Assembly: GCF_001280305.1 (NCBI RefSeq)
Contig: NZ_CP012623.1
Location: 2,666,001 to 2,730,000, forward strand
Direction of reading: 5' to 3'
Source of the DNA: Hymenobacter sp. DG25A
Lineage (GTDB): Bacteria; Bacteroidota; Bacteroidia; Cytophagales; Hymenobacteraceae
Length of the DNA: 64,000 nt
Under the pieces are notes generated by a model. It was not told the origin of the DNA. It saw only the letters and a list, made by a program, of their open reading frames with translations, and did not search any database. The translations under genes were made by a program, and so were the position numbers. Shown one piece after another: positions 35,237-43,778 of this stretch (position 1 is its first letter; each line of letters opens with the position of its first letter).

Positions 35237-35791
35237 ATGGATAATAGAGTTCCTGAAATCAAAACTGTAGAGGCACCGGAAGGCATTGAGGGTGCAGGCT
35301 TTTTTGCCACGTCGCTGGAGAAAGTAGTGGGCATTGCCCGCGCCAACTCCCTGTGGCCCTTGCCCTTTGCTACTTCGTGCTGCGGTATCGAGTTCATGGC
35401 TACCATGGGCTCGCACTATGATATTTCCCGCTTCGGCTCGGAGCGCCCTTCGTTTTCGCCTCGGCAGGCCGACCTGCTGATGGTGATGGGTACCATTGCC
35501 AAGAAGATGGCGCCCATTGTAAAGCAGGTATATGAGCAAATGGCCGAGCCCCGCTGGGTACTGGCCATGGGCGCCTGCGCCTGCTCCGGCGGTATTTTCG
35601 ATAGCTACTCTGTGCTGCAGGGCATCGACCGGATTATCCCGGTAGACGTGTACGTGCCCGGCTGCCCGCCCCGCCCCGAGCAGGTGCTGGATGGCCTGAT
35701 GCGCGTGCAGGATCTGGCCAAAAATGAATCGATGCGCCGCCGCAACTCGCCCGAGTATCAGGCCCTGCTGGCGTCTTATAACATTAAGTAA
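35237..35791 (+). CDS. nuoB: NADH-quinone oxidoreductase subunit B
   Basis: A 184-residue subunit that holds the terminal [4Fe-4S] cluster N2, which passes electrons to quinone. The ligands are the adjacent pair in TSCCGIEFM plus the cysteines in GACACSGG and VPGCPPRPE. The N-terminal residues are short and not cut by a transit peptide. It is cytoplasmic, at the junction with NuoD. It lies 69 bp after nuoA and 75 bp before nuoC. Confidence 0.97.
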   Translation: MDNRVPEIKTVEAPEGIEGAGFFATSLEKVVGIARANSLWPLPFATSCCGIEFMATMGSHYDISRFGSERPSFSPRQADLLMVMGTIAKKMAPIVKQVYEQMAEPRWVLAMGACACSGGIFDSYSVLQGIDRIIPVDVYVPGCPPRPEQVLDGLMRVQDLAKNESMRRRNSPEYQALLASYNIK

Positions 35792-35866
35792 GAAGCCGGA
35801 AGCGAGGAGCGGGAAGTTTATTCCGGACCCTCGCTTCTCTTCTCTCCTCTAGCTTCTTCCACCAGA

Positions 35867-36433
35867 ATGGCTGAACAGAACGAAGAATCTCCCGCTGCCC
35901 AGGAAACTGCCGCGGCACTGGACCCGGCCGCGCAGCAAAACGCGCAGCTGCTGGCTTTGCTGCACCGCTTGTTTGGGGCCGATGCCTTTACCGATGTAGA
36001 GGAGCCCTACGGCATGCTGACGGTGACCACCACGCGTGAGCGGATTCATGACATCATTGCCGGCCTTCAGCAGGACCAGGAATTGCAGCTCAACTTCCTC
36101 ACCACCATGTGCGGCATGCACTGGCCGGAGCGCGAAGGACAGGAGCTGGGCATAGTGTACATGCTGCACAGCCTGGTGCACAACATCCGCCTGCGCCTGA
36201 AGATTTTCTTCCCCATTGCCGACCCGGTGGTGCCCACCATGACGGACATCTACGGCACGGCCAACTGGATGGAGCGCGAAGCCTATGATTTCTACGGCAT
36301 CCTGTTCCCGGGCCATCCTAACCTCATTCGCATCCTCAACGTGGAGGATATGGACTACTACCCCATGCGCAAGGAGTACGCGCTGGAAGATGGTACCCGC
36401 GAAGACAAAACTGACCTTTTCTTCGGCCGCTAG
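35867..36433 (+). CDS. nuoC: NADH-quinone oxidoreductase subunit C
   Basis: A 188-residue peripheral-arm subunit (30-kDa type). The signature NWMEREAYDFYGILFPGHPN is present, with FPIADPVVPTMTDIY before it. The N-terminus has an Ala/Gln/Glu-rich extension that is probably flexible. It is separate from NuoD, unlike the fused NuoCD of Escherichia coli. It follows nuoB and ends 18 bp before nuoD. Confidence 0.96.
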   Translation: MAEQNEESPAAQETAAALDPAAQQNAQLLALLHRLFGADAFTDVEEPYGMLTVTTTRERIHDIIAGLQQDQELQLNFLTTMCGMHWPEREGQELGIVYMLHSLVHNIRLRLKIFFPIADPVVPTMTDIYGTANWMEREAYDFYGILFPGHPNLIRILNVEDMDYYPMRKEYALEDGTREDKTDLFFGR

Positions 36434-36451
36434 GCCCCTGATACCTTTATC

Positions 36452-37720
36452 ATGGCAGTAAACGACACGCTGGAAGGCACCCATAAAATCATTGAGTCGG
36501 CGAAGGAGCAGGACCACCGCATCAACCCGATGCACCCGGCCGTCAACGACTTCAACCAGGAGCTGACTACGCTGAACCTGGGCCCCACGCACCCCGCTAC
36601 CCACGGCATCTTCCAGAACATTCTGCAGATGGACGGGGAGCGGATTATTTCGGGCGTGCCCACCATCGGCTACATCCACCGCGCCTTCGAGAAGATTGCC
36701 GAGCGCCGGCCCTTCTACCAGATTACGCCCCTGACGGACCGCATGAACTATTGTTCGTCGCCCATCAACAACATGGGCTGGCACATGACGGTAGAGAAGC
36801 TGCTGGGCGTTACGGTGCCCACCCGCGCCCAGTACATGCGCGTGATTGTGATGGAGCTGGCTCGGATTACCGACCACCTCATCTGCAACTCCATTCTGGG
36901 GGTAGATACCGGCGCTTTCACGGGCTTCCTGTATGTGTTTCAGGAGCGCGAGAAGGTGTATGAGATTTACGAGGAAATCTGCGGCGCCCGCCTCACTACC
37001 AACATGGGCCGCGTGGGCGGTATGGAGCGCGACTTTACGCCCGTAGCCCTGCAGAAGCTGCGCGACTGGCTGAAGACCTTCCCGGCCGTGATGCGGGAGT
37101 TTGAGAAGATGTTTAACCGCAACCGCATCTTCATGGACCGCACCCAGAACGTGGGCGGTATCACGGCGGAGAAGGCGCTGAACTACGGCTTCACGGGCCC
37201 CAACCTGCGCGCCGCCGGCGTCGACTACGACGTGCGGGTGATGAACCCCTACTCCTCTTATCAGGATTTCGACTTTGAAATTCCGGTGGGCACCAACGGC
37301 GATACTTACGACCGTTTCATGGTGCGCAACGAGGAAATCTGGCAGAGCCTGCGCATTATCAATCAAGCCCTGGAAAACCTGCCCGAAGGCCCCTTCCACG
37401 CCGATGCCCCGCATTATTACCTGCCGCCCAAGCAGGCCGTGTACCAGAACATGGAGGCTCTCATCTACCACTTCAAAATCATCATGGGTGAGATTGAAGC
37501 GCCGGTGGGTGAAGTGTACCACTCCGTGGAAGGCGGCAACGGCGAGCTGGGCTTCTACCTCGTTTCCGACGGGGGTCGCACGCCCTACCGCCTGCATTTC
37601 CGCCGCCCTTGCTTTATCTACTACCAGGCTTACCCCGAAATGGTGGTGGGCTCAACCCTCTCCGACGCCATCGTGACTCTGTCATCGATGAACGTTATTG
37701 CCGGCGAGCTGGACGCGTAG
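36452..37720 (+). CDS. nuoD: NADH-quinone oxidoreductase subunit D
   Basis: A 422-residue 49-kDa-type subunit that forms the quinone site with NuoB. LGPTHPATHGIFQNILQMDGE contains the conserved His pair of the quinone pocket. RIGYIHRAFEK-type (TIGYIHRAFEK) and YCSSPINNMGWHMTVEKLL blocks follow, and YYQAYPEMVVGS is near the C-terminus. The N-terminal ~30 residues are an acidic extension. The stop is 22 bp before nuoE. Confidence 0.97.
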   Translation: MAVNDTLEGTHKIIESAKEQDHRINPMHPAVNDFNQELTTLNLGPTHPATHGIFQNILQMDGERIISGVPTIGYIHRAFEKIAERRPFYQITPLTDRMNYCSSPINNMGWHMTVEKLLGVTVPTRAQYMRVIVMELARITDHLICNSILGVDTGAFTGFLYVFQEREKVYEIYEEICGARLTTNMGRVGGMERDFTPVALQKLRDWLKTFPAVMREFEKMFNRNRIFMDRTQNVGGITAEKALNYGFTGPNLRAAGVDYDVRVMNPYSSYQDFDFEIPVGTNGDTYDRFMVRNEEIWQSLRIINQALENLPEGPFHADAPHYYLPPKQAVYQNMEALIYHFKIIMGEIEAPVGEVYHSVEGGNGELGFYLVSDGGRTPYRLHFRRPCFIYYQAYPEMVVGSTLSDAIVTLSSMNVIAGELDA

Positions 37721-37742
37721 TTTTTTGCTGAATTTGACTGAT

Positions 37743-38318
37743 ATGGAACCGACTACTGCGCCCGCTAAGCCGCAATTTTCTGAAGCTGCGAAGGCCGAAA
37801 TTGCGCGCATCTGCAAGCAATATCCTGAAGAGCGCCGCAAGTCGGCCCTGCTGCCCGTGCTGCACATTGCCCAGGCGGAATTTGGCGGCTGGGTAAGCCC
37901 CGAAGTACAGGACCTAGTGGCCGAAGCACTGGGCCTGGCCCCGATTGAGGTGTACGAGGTGTCGACGTTCTACACCATGTTCAACCTGAGGCCGGTAGGC
38001 AAGCACGTGCTGGAAATCTGCCGCACGGGCCCCTGCATGCTGCGCGGCTCCGATGAGCTGACTGCACATCTGGAGCGCATCACCGGCGCTATGGTAGGTG
38101 GCCCGCCATCAGCCGATGGTTTGTTTACCCTGAAGGAAGTGGAGTGCCTGGCCGCCTGCGGCTTTGCCCCCATTGTGCAGGTGCGCGAGAAGTACTACGA
38201 GCAGCTGGACACCCAGGAAGCCGTGGATGCTATGCTCTCGGAGCTGCGCAAACAGGTACACCGCCCGGCGCTGCCGTGGGAAGAAAACGGCCTCCCGAAC
38301 GCGCTGGCCAACAACTAA
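37743..38318 (+). CDS. nuoE: NADH-quinone oxidoreductase subunit E
   Basis: A 191-residue thioredoxin-like subunit that carries the [2Fe-2S] cluster N1a. The four ligands are in CRTGPCMLRG and VECLAACGFAP. The N-terminal helical bundle domain has CKQYPEERRKSALLPVLHIAQ. The start at 37743 (MEPTTAPAKPQF) is preferred over one inside nuoD. It sits next to nuoF as in most bacteria. Confidence 0.96.
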   Translation: MEPTTAPAKPQFSEAAKAEIARICKQYPEERRKSALLPVLHIAQAEFGGWVSPEVQDLVAEALGLAPIEVYEVSTFYTMFNLRPVGKHVLEICRTGPCMLRGSDELTAHLERITGAMVGGPPSADGLFTLKEVECLAACGFAPIVQVREKYYEQLDTQEAVDAMLSELRKQVHRPALPWEENGLPNALANN

Positions 38319-38345
38319 CGTCTTTCAGCTTACCGCTCAGAACTT

Positions 38346-39686
38346 ATGGGACGCAAACTGCTGACCGAACATATTAACGTTGAAGGCATCGACACCCTGG
38401 AGGTATACCGCAAGCATGGCGGGTACCGCTCGGTGGAGAAGGCCATCAAAACCATGACGCCCGAAGAGGTGGTGGAAGAAGTGAAGAAGTCGGGCCTGCG
38501 GGGCCGCGGCGGCGCTGGCTTCCCCACGGGCATGAAGTGGAGCTTCCTGGCCAAACCCGAGGGCGTGCCGCGCTACCTCGTCTGCAACGCCGACGAATCG
38601 GAGCCGGGCACCTTCAAGGACCGCCAGCTGATGTCCAAGCTGCCGCATCTGCTCATCGAGGGCATGATTACGAGCTCCTACGCGCTGGGCGCCAACACCT
38701 CGTACATCTACATCCGCGGCGAGTTGTTGTACGTGCTGCGCATCCTGGAAAAAGCCATTGCCGAAGCCTACGCGGCCGGTTACCTGGGCAAGAACATCCT
38801 CGGCTCGGGCTACGATCTGGACCTGTACTTGCACCCCGGTGGCGGCGCCTACATCTGCGGTGAGGAAACGGCGCTGCTGGAATCCCTGGAAGGCAAGCGT
38901 GGCAACCCGCGCAACAAGCCGCCATTCCCGGCGGTGCAGGGCCTGTACGCCCGCCCCACGGTGGTTAACAACGTAGAATCCATTGCCGCCATTCCGGTTA
39001 TTGTAAACGAAGGTGGCGACGAGTACGCTAAAATTGGCATTGGCCGGAGCACCGGTACCAAGCTGATTTCGGCCTGCGGCCACCTCAACAAGCCCGGTAT
39101 CTACGAAATTGAGTTGGGTCTGCCCGTTGAGGAGTTCATCTATTCCGATGAGTACTGCGGCGGCATCTGGAAAGGCCGGGAGCTGAAGGCCGTAGTAGCC
39201 GGTGGCTCTTCCGTGCCGATTCTGCCCAAAGAACTGATCCTGAAAACGGCCGCCGGTGAAAACCGCCTCATGACCTACGAGTCACTCTCGGATGGTGGTT
39301 TCGTGACGGGTACCATGCTGGGCTCGGGTGGCTTTATTGCCATGGACGAGACAACCTGCATTGTGCGCAACACCTGGAACTTCTCCCGCTTCTACCATCA
39401 CGAGTCGTGCGGGCAATGCTCGCCCTGCCGTGAGGGTACGGGCTGGCTGGAGAAAGTGCTCCACCGCTTGGAGTACGGCCACGGCCGCATGGAAGACATC
39501 GACCTGCTGGTGAGTGTAGCCAAGCAAATTGAAGGCAACACCATTTGCCCGCTGGGCGAAGCGGCTGCCTGGCCGGTAGCTGCCGCCGTGCGCCACTTCC
39601 GCGAGGAGTTTGAATGGCACGTGACCAACGCCAAAGAAGCCGTGCAGCCCGGCGCGGTCTTCCCCGGCAAGGCTGTGCTGGTTTAA
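38346..39686 (+). CDS. nuoF: NADH-quinone oxidoreductase subunit F (NADH-binding)
   Basis: A 446-residue flavoprotein subunit where NADH is oxidised. GRGGAGFPTGMKW is the NADH-loop, and NADESEPGTFKDR binds FMN. GGGAYICGEETALLESLEG is the second FMN segment. The [4Fe-4S] cluster N3 ligands are in SCGQCSPCREGTGW, with a fourth Cys in NTICPLGEAAA. The start ATG at 38346 gives MGRKLLTEHI. Length is standard. Confidence 0.97.
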   Translation: MGRKLLTEHINVEGIDTLEVYRKHGGYRSVEKAIKTMTPEEVVEEVKKSGLRGRGGAGFPTGMKWSFLAKPEGVPRYLVCNADESEPGTFKDRQLMSKLPHLLIEGMITSSYALGANTSYIYIRGELLYVLRILEKAIAEAYAAGYLGKNILGSGYDLDLYLHPGGGAYICGEETALLESLEGKRGNPRNKPPFPAVQGLYARPTVVNNVESIAAIPVIVNEGGDEYAKIGIGRSTGTKLISACGHLNKPGIYEIELGLPVEEFIYSDEYCGGIWKGRELKAVVAGGSSVPILPKELILKTAAGENRLMTYESLSDGGFVTGTMLGSGGFIAMDETTCIVRNTWNFSRFYHHESCGQCSPCREGTGWLEKVLHRLEYGHGRMEDIDLLVSVAKQIEGNTICPLGEAAAWPVAAAVRHFREEFEWHVTNAKEAVQPGAVFPGKAVLV

Positions 39687-39731
39687 TTTTCTGGTAATTG
39701 ACTTTCTCTTCCCTCACGGAAGCTTTGAATA

Positions 39732-40739
39732 ATGGCTAAAATAACCTTCGACGGCATCGAGGTTGAAGTTCCGGACGGAACCACCATCCTCAACGCAGCC
39801 CGCCAGATTGGCGGCAGCATTGTGCCCCCGGCTATGTGCTACTACACGCCCCTGAAAGGCTCGGGCGGCAAGTGCCGCGCCTGCTTGGTGCGCGTAGCCG
39901 CCGGCTCGGCCAAGGACCCGCGCCCCATGCCCAAGCTGGTGGCCTCGTGCGTCACGCCCGTGCAGGATGGCATGATAGTGGAAAACACTACGTCTGAGCA
40001 GGTGATGGACGTGCGCAAAGGCATTGTGGAGATGCTGCTCATCAACCACCCGCTGGACTGCCCCGTGTGCGACCAGGCCGGGGAGTGTGACCTGCAGAAC
40101 TTCGCCTACGAGCATGGCGTGAGCACCACCCGCTACGTAGAGGAGCGCCGCACTTTCGAGAAAATCGACATCGGCCCGCTGATTCAGTTGCACATGACGC
40201 GCTGCATTCTGTGCTACCGCTGCGTGTACACCGCCGACCAGCTGACCGACAAGCGCGTGCACGGCGTACTGGGCCGCGGCGACGCCGCTGAAATCGGCAC
40301 CTACATCGAGAACATCATCGACAACGACTTCTCCGGCAACGTTATCGACGTATGCCCGGTAGGCGCTCTGACCGATAAAACATTCCGCTTTAAGCAGCGC
40401 GTTTGGTTCACGAAGCCCGTGAATGCGCACCGCGACTGTGAGAACGAGAAGTGTGGAGGCCGCGTGGTACTCTGGTACAAAGGCAAAGACGTGCTCCGCG
40501 TAACGGCCCGCAAGGACGAGTACGGCGAGGTAAAAGAGTGGATCTGCAACACCTGCCGTTTCGACAAAAAGGAAACCGCTGACTGGACCATCGAAGGCCC
40601 GGCTCACATCGACCGTTCTTCGGTAATTTCGGCCAACCACTATGAGCTGCCGGTGGTGAACCCGCAGGTTATTGCCGATTTGCCCGAGAGCTCCGTGCGG
40701 GATCTGGAGCAGAATCCACCCATGAAACTGGGTAACTAA
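39732..40739 (+). CDS. nuoG: NADH-quinone oxidoreductase subunit G, short form
   Basis: Only 335 residues, against about 680-900 in most bacteria. The N-terminal 2Fe-2S domain has ligands in MCYYTPLKGSGGKCRACLVRV. The HxxxCxxC-type N5 cluster is in NHPLDCPVCDQAGECDLQ, and the next cluster in TRCILCYRCVY with CPVG. The C-terminal part (NEKCGGRV, WICNTCRFD) adds further cysteines, possibly the N7-type or a structural site. The large molybdopterin-dehydrogenase-like domain is missing, and no separate gene for it follows. Short NuoG is known in related Bacteroidota, so this is probably normal for the clade. Confidence 0.92.
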   Translation: MAKITFDGIEVEVPDGTTILNAARQIGGSIVPPAMCYYTPLKGSGGKCRACLVRVAAGSAKDPRPMPKLVASCVTPVQDGMIVENTTSEQVMDVRKGIVEMLLINHPLDCPVCDQAGECDLQNFAYEHGVSTTRYVEERRTFEKIDIGPLIQLHMTRCILCYRCVYTADQLTDKRVHGVLGRGDAAEIGTYIENIIDNDFSGNVIDVCPVGALTDKTFRFKQRVWFTKPVNAHRDCENEKCGGRVVLWYKGKDVLRVTARKDEYGEVKEWICNTCRFDKKETADWTIEGPAHIDRSSVISANHYELPVVNPQVIADLPESSVRDLEQNPPMKLGN

Positions 40740-40800
40740 GCTGAGTATATACGGTTCTGCCACCCTTTTTTGAGGGTGATTTTAAGCAAGCAACTCTCCC

Positions 40801-41880
40801 ATGATAGAAATACCAACCCTGGGCTGGCAATCCATCGTCATCTTCGTTGTATTCGCGCTTTCGCTGCTGATTGCTACATATTGCACTTACGCTGAGCGGG
40901 TCATTGCCGCGTTTCTGCAGGACCGCGTAGGCCCGGACCGTGCCGGCCCCTATGGCTTGGCCCAACCCCTGGCCGATGCCGTGAAGATGTTCACGAAGGA
41001 AGAATTTTTCCCCGGTGGCGCCAATAAGGCCCTGTTCATCTTTGGCCCCTGCCTGGCCATGACCACGGCTCTGATGTCGTCGGCGGTTATTCCGTTCGGC
41101 AACAACGTGAGCTTTGGCAACAACCTTTTCTTCCTGCAGGGTATTGAGGTGAACATCGGCATGCTGTGGATTTTCGGCGTGGTTTCGCTGGGGGTTTATG
41201 GTGTGATGATTGGCGGCTGGGCTTCCAACAACAAGTTCTCCCTGCTGGGCGCTATCCGGGCGGCTTCGCAGAACATCAGCTACGAGCTGGCCATGGGCAT
41301 GTCGCTGATTGCGGTGCTGATGATTTCCGGCACCTTGTCGCTGCGCGAAATCACCCTACAGCAGTCCATTGCCGGTGAATGGCATTTCTGGAACATCGTG
41401 AAGCAGCCTTTGGGCTTTATCATCTTCCTGGTGTGCGCTTTCGCGGAAACCAACCGTACGCCTTTTGACTTGCCCGAGTGCGAAACGGAGCTGGTAGGCG
41501 GCTATCACACGGAGTATTCCTCCATGAAGCTGGGCCTGTACCTGTTCTCGGAGTACGTGAACATCTTCGTGGTTTCGGCCGTGATGAGCGTGCTGTACTT
41601 CGGCGGCTTCAACTTTCCCTTCCAGTACGAGCTGCGCGACTGGCTGGTGAGCAACCACGACTGGACGCTAGCTTCGGCGCAGAACCTGATTACCTTCCTG
41701 GGTACGGCGGGTCTGTTCCTGAAGATCTTTGCCTTTATCTTCTTCTTCATGTGGATTCGCTGGACTCTCCCGCGCTTCCGCTACGACCAACTGATGCGCC
41801 TGGGCTGGACCATTCTCATTCCGCTGGCCGTGATAAACATCCTCATCACCGGCGGGCTCATCCTGTTCGGCGTGATTTAG
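40801..41880 (+). CDS. nuoH: NADH-quinone oxidoreductase subunit H
   Basis: A 359-residue membrane subunit with eight transmembrane helices that forms the quinone entry. ERVIAAFLQDRVGPDRAGPYGLAQPLADAVKMF is the conserved amphipathic-plus-helix block; FAETNRTPFDLPECETELVGGYHTEYSS is the signature loop with acidic residues lining the quinone tunnel. RWTLPRFRYDQLMRLGW closes the protein. Repeat A copy 3 directly follows its stop. Confidence 0.97.
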   Translation: MIEIPTLGWQSIVIFVVFALSLLIATYCTYAERVIAAFLQDRVGPDRAGPYGLAQPLADAVKMFTKEEFFPGGANKALFIFGPCLAMTTALMSSAVIPFGNNVSFGNNLFFLQGIEVNIGMLWIFGVVSLGVYGVMIGGWASNNKFSLLGAIRAASQNISYELAMGMSLIAVLMISGTLSLREITLQQSIAGEWHFWNIVKQPLGFIIFLVCAFAETNRTPFDLPECETELVGGYHTEYSSMKLGLYLFSEYVNIFVVSAVMSVLYFGGFNFPFQYELRDWLVSNHDWTLASAQNLITFLGTAGLFLKIFAFIFFFMWIRWTLPRFRYDQLMRLGWTILIPLAVINILITGGLILFGVI

Positions 41881-41900
41881 TAATTTACATCTCTCTCGCT

Positions 41901-41998
41901 TGTCATGTCGAGCGAAGTCGAGACATCTTGCTAGTGTGGTAAATAGTTAGCGCCACAACCTCAGCACGCGAGATGTCTCGACTTCGCTCGACATGACA
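41901..41998. repeat. Palindromic intergenic repeat, family A, copy 3 (between nuoH and nuoI)
   Basis: TGTCATGTCGAGCGAAGTCG at the left and its complement at the right (CGACATGACA end) enclose a ~40-bp spacer. It occupies most of the nuoH-nuoI gap. As RNA it would fold into one long stem; whether it stops or stabilises the nuo transcript is unknown. Confidence 0.85.
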
Positions 41999-42032
41999 AA
42001 CGCTAGTACGGACAGTTTTCGCAACTGATTAT

Positions 42033-42596
42033 ATGCAACTCACCAACCGAGCCAAGATACTGGAGAAAAAACCGATGACGCTGGCCGAACGGGCTTACCT
42101 GCCGGCTATTTTCCAGGGGCTAAGCATCACGATGCGGCACTTCTTCATGAAGAAGGCCACCATCCGCTACCCCGAAGAAACGCGTCCCTTCTCCCCCATC
42201 TTCCGTGGCCTGCACGTGCTCAAGCGCGACGAGCAGGGCCGGGAGCGGTGCACTGCCTGCGGCCTCTGCGCCGTAGCCTGTCCCGCCGAAGCCATTACCA
42301 TGGTAGCCGGCGAGCGGAAGAAAGGTGAAGAAGGCCTCTACCGCGAGGAGAAGTACGCCGTCAGCTACGAAATCAACATGCTGCGGTGCATTTTCTGCGG
42401 CCTCTGCGAGGAAGCCTGCCCGAAAGCCGCCGTATACCTGCAGCCCGATAAAATGGCCCCGCCCCGCTATGAGCGCGACGAGTTCATCTACGGCAAAGAC
42501 CGGCTGGTAGAGCCCGTGTCGCCAGATGCACGCTCTATCCGCGGTATTCAGCTGACGCCGGAGCAGGCCAAGGCGCTGCGCGCAAATCTGGCGTAG
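42033..42596 (+). CDS. nuoI: NADH-quinone oxidoreductase subunit I
   Basis: A 187-residue peripheral subunit with two [4Fe-4S] clusters (N6a, N6b). The ligand sets are CTACGLCAVACPAEAI and CIFCGLCEEACPKAAV. The N-terminal MRHFFMKKATIRYPEE segment docks to the membrane arm. A C-terminal extension of about 30 residues follows the second cluster. It has palindromic elements on both sides (repeat A before, repeat B after). Confidence 0.97.
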   Translation: MQLTNRAKILEKKPMTLAERAYLPAIFQGLSITMRHFFMKKATIRYPEETRPFSPIFRGLHVLKRDEQGRERCTACGLCAVACPAEAITMVAGERKKGEEGLYREEKYAVSYEINMLRCIFCGLCEEACPKAAVYLQPDKMAPPRYERDEFIYGKDRLVEPVSPDARSIRGIQLTPEQAKALRANLA

Positions 42597-42606
42597 TAGA
42601 ACGTCA

Positions 42607-42733
42607 ATTCCCCTCCTTTTTTCAAGGAGGGGTGCCCAAAGGGCGGGGTGGTTAACTAGAACTAAAAGACTAGAGCTAGTTATCGTTCTGCCAGCATCAA
42701 CCACCCCTAGCCCCTCCTTATCTGAGGAGGGAA
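42607..42733. repeat. Palindromic repeat, family B (between nuoI and nuoJ)
   Basis: It contains a hairpin TCCCCTCCTT with AAGGAGGGG and another AGCCCCTCCTT with GAGGAGGGA. The outer GGGGTGGTTAACTAG pairs with AACCACCCC and nearby sequence. Such CCCCTCC palindromes recur in Bacteroidota genomes. It fills the nuoI-nuoJ gap and adds over 100 bp to the operon transcript. Confidence 0.75.
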
Positions 42734-42755
42734 ACTAGTTTTCTTGCTTTCTCCT

Positions 42756-43265
42756 ATGTCTCCACTCTTTCTTTTTCTGGCTTTTGTAGCGCTGCTGAGC
42801 GCGCTGGGTGTGGTATTCGCCAAAAACCCGGTACACAGCGTGCTGTTCCTGATTCTGACGTTCTTCTCGCTGTCGGGACACTACCTGCTGCTGAACGCGC
42901 AGTTTCTGGCTGCCGTGAACATCATTGTGTACGCTGGCGCTATTATGGTGCTGTTCCTGTTCGTGATTATGTTCCTGAACCTGAACGTGGACACGGAGCC
43001 GCACAAGCCCGCGCTGGCAAAAATTGCCGCCGCCGTAGCCGGTGGCTCGCTGCTGCTCATCATGGTTGCCGCCATGAAAGACGTGCAGCCCGCTGGTTAC
43101 GATGCCGCTACGTTCAACTCGCAGATTGGCATGGTAGATAAGCTGGGCATGGTGCTTTATACGCAGTATCTGCTGCCATTTGAGCTGGCTTCGGTGCTGT
43201 TCCTGGTGGCTATGGTGGGCGCCGTAATGCTGGGCAAGCGCGAACTAGGAGAGCGGAATTTCTAG
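42756..43265 (+). CDS. nuoJ: NADH-quinone oxidoreductase subunit J
   Basis: A 169-residue membrane subunit with five transmembrane helices. VVFAKNPVHSVLFLILTFFSLSGHYLLLNAQFLAAVNIIVYAGAIMVLFLFVIMFLNL is the signature, with the pi-bulge-type helix that gates coupling. Start at 42756 (MSPLFLFLAF). The gene ends the nuoA-J block: a perfect 15-bp terminator hairpin follows instead of nuoK, which is unusual because J and K normally touch. Confidence 0.95.
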   Translation: MSPLFLFLAFVALLSALGVVFAKNPVHSVLFLILTFFSLSGHYLLLNAQFLAAVNIIVYAGAIMVLFLFVIMFLNLNVDTEPHKPALAKIAAAVAGGSLLLIMVAAMKDVQPAGYDAATFNSQIGMVDKLGMVLYTQYLLPFELASVLFLVAMVGAVMLGKRELGERNF

Positions 43266-43291
43266 GTAGTAGTTTTTCTGATTAGATATAC

Positions 43292-43325
43292 AAAAGCGGC
43301 GACTGATATCTCAGTCGCCGCTTTT
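43292..43325. terminator. Bidirectional terminator after nuoJ
   Basis: A perfect 15-bp stem (AAAAGCGGCGACTGA and its complement, loop TATC), with A- and T-tracts. It serves nuoJ on the plus strand and the gene ending at 43329 on the minus strand, so nuoA-J and nuoK-N cannot be one simple transcript. Confidence 0.93.
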
Positions 43326-43328
43326 CTT

Positions 43329-43712
43329 TTACTGGGCTTGGGAAGCAGACTGAGGTTGCTCAGCGGGCATGCGCATCCACGGTGGGCCGCAGCTGGTGCG
43401 CATTTTCTGGCGGAATTTCTCCCGCTCTTCTTCCGTCATGCCCTGCATGCGGTTTTCCATTTTGTTGCGCCAGTGTTCCTGGGCGCGGGCTTTCCAGGCG
43501 CCGCCTCCACCACCTTTGTGAAAACCGCCGAATAGAATGCGGCTCAGGATCAGCAGCCCCAGGGACTGCCCGAATGAGAGTAGTGGCAGGCCGAAGATGG
43601 CCGGCATCAGCCAGTTCCAGAGGCTCATCACCACGAAGCCGGCTAGCGCAATAAACAGCGCTACGAGGAGGACAAATTTTAGGCCGCGGAGCAGCCAGAA
43701 GGAACGGTTCAT
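43329..43712 (-). CDS. Small membrane protein downstream of an ECF sigma factor
   Basis: A 127-residue protein with two transmembrane helices near the N-terminus (LKFVLLVALFIALAGFVVM and the FGLPLLSFGQSLGLLILSRILF region). A Gly-rich loop follows, then a charged C-terminal helix (MENRMQGMTEEEREKFRQKM). I do not recognise a family. It lies 66 bp downstream of the ECF sigma gene on the same strand, so it could be its membrane-bound antagonist or a metal/stress partner. It does not look like a standard zinc-finger or FecR anti-sigma factor. Confidence 0.75.
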   Translation of the reverse strand: MNRSFWLLRGLKFVLLVALFIALAGFVVMSLWNWLMPAIFGLPLLSFGQSLGLLILSRILFGGFHKGGGGGAWKARAQEHWRNKMENRMQGMTEEEREKFRQKMRTSCGPPWMRMPAEQPQSASQAQ

Positions 43713-43778
43713 ATATCGTTTGATGTGGGGGGGTGCGAGTGGGAGTTATAGGGAGCCGCGTAATTGGCGGCCGGGTGT

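Noticed and set aside
35849..37597. A 582-residue minus-strand frame
   Set aside because: Antisense shadow of nuoC and nuoD, both with clear signatures.
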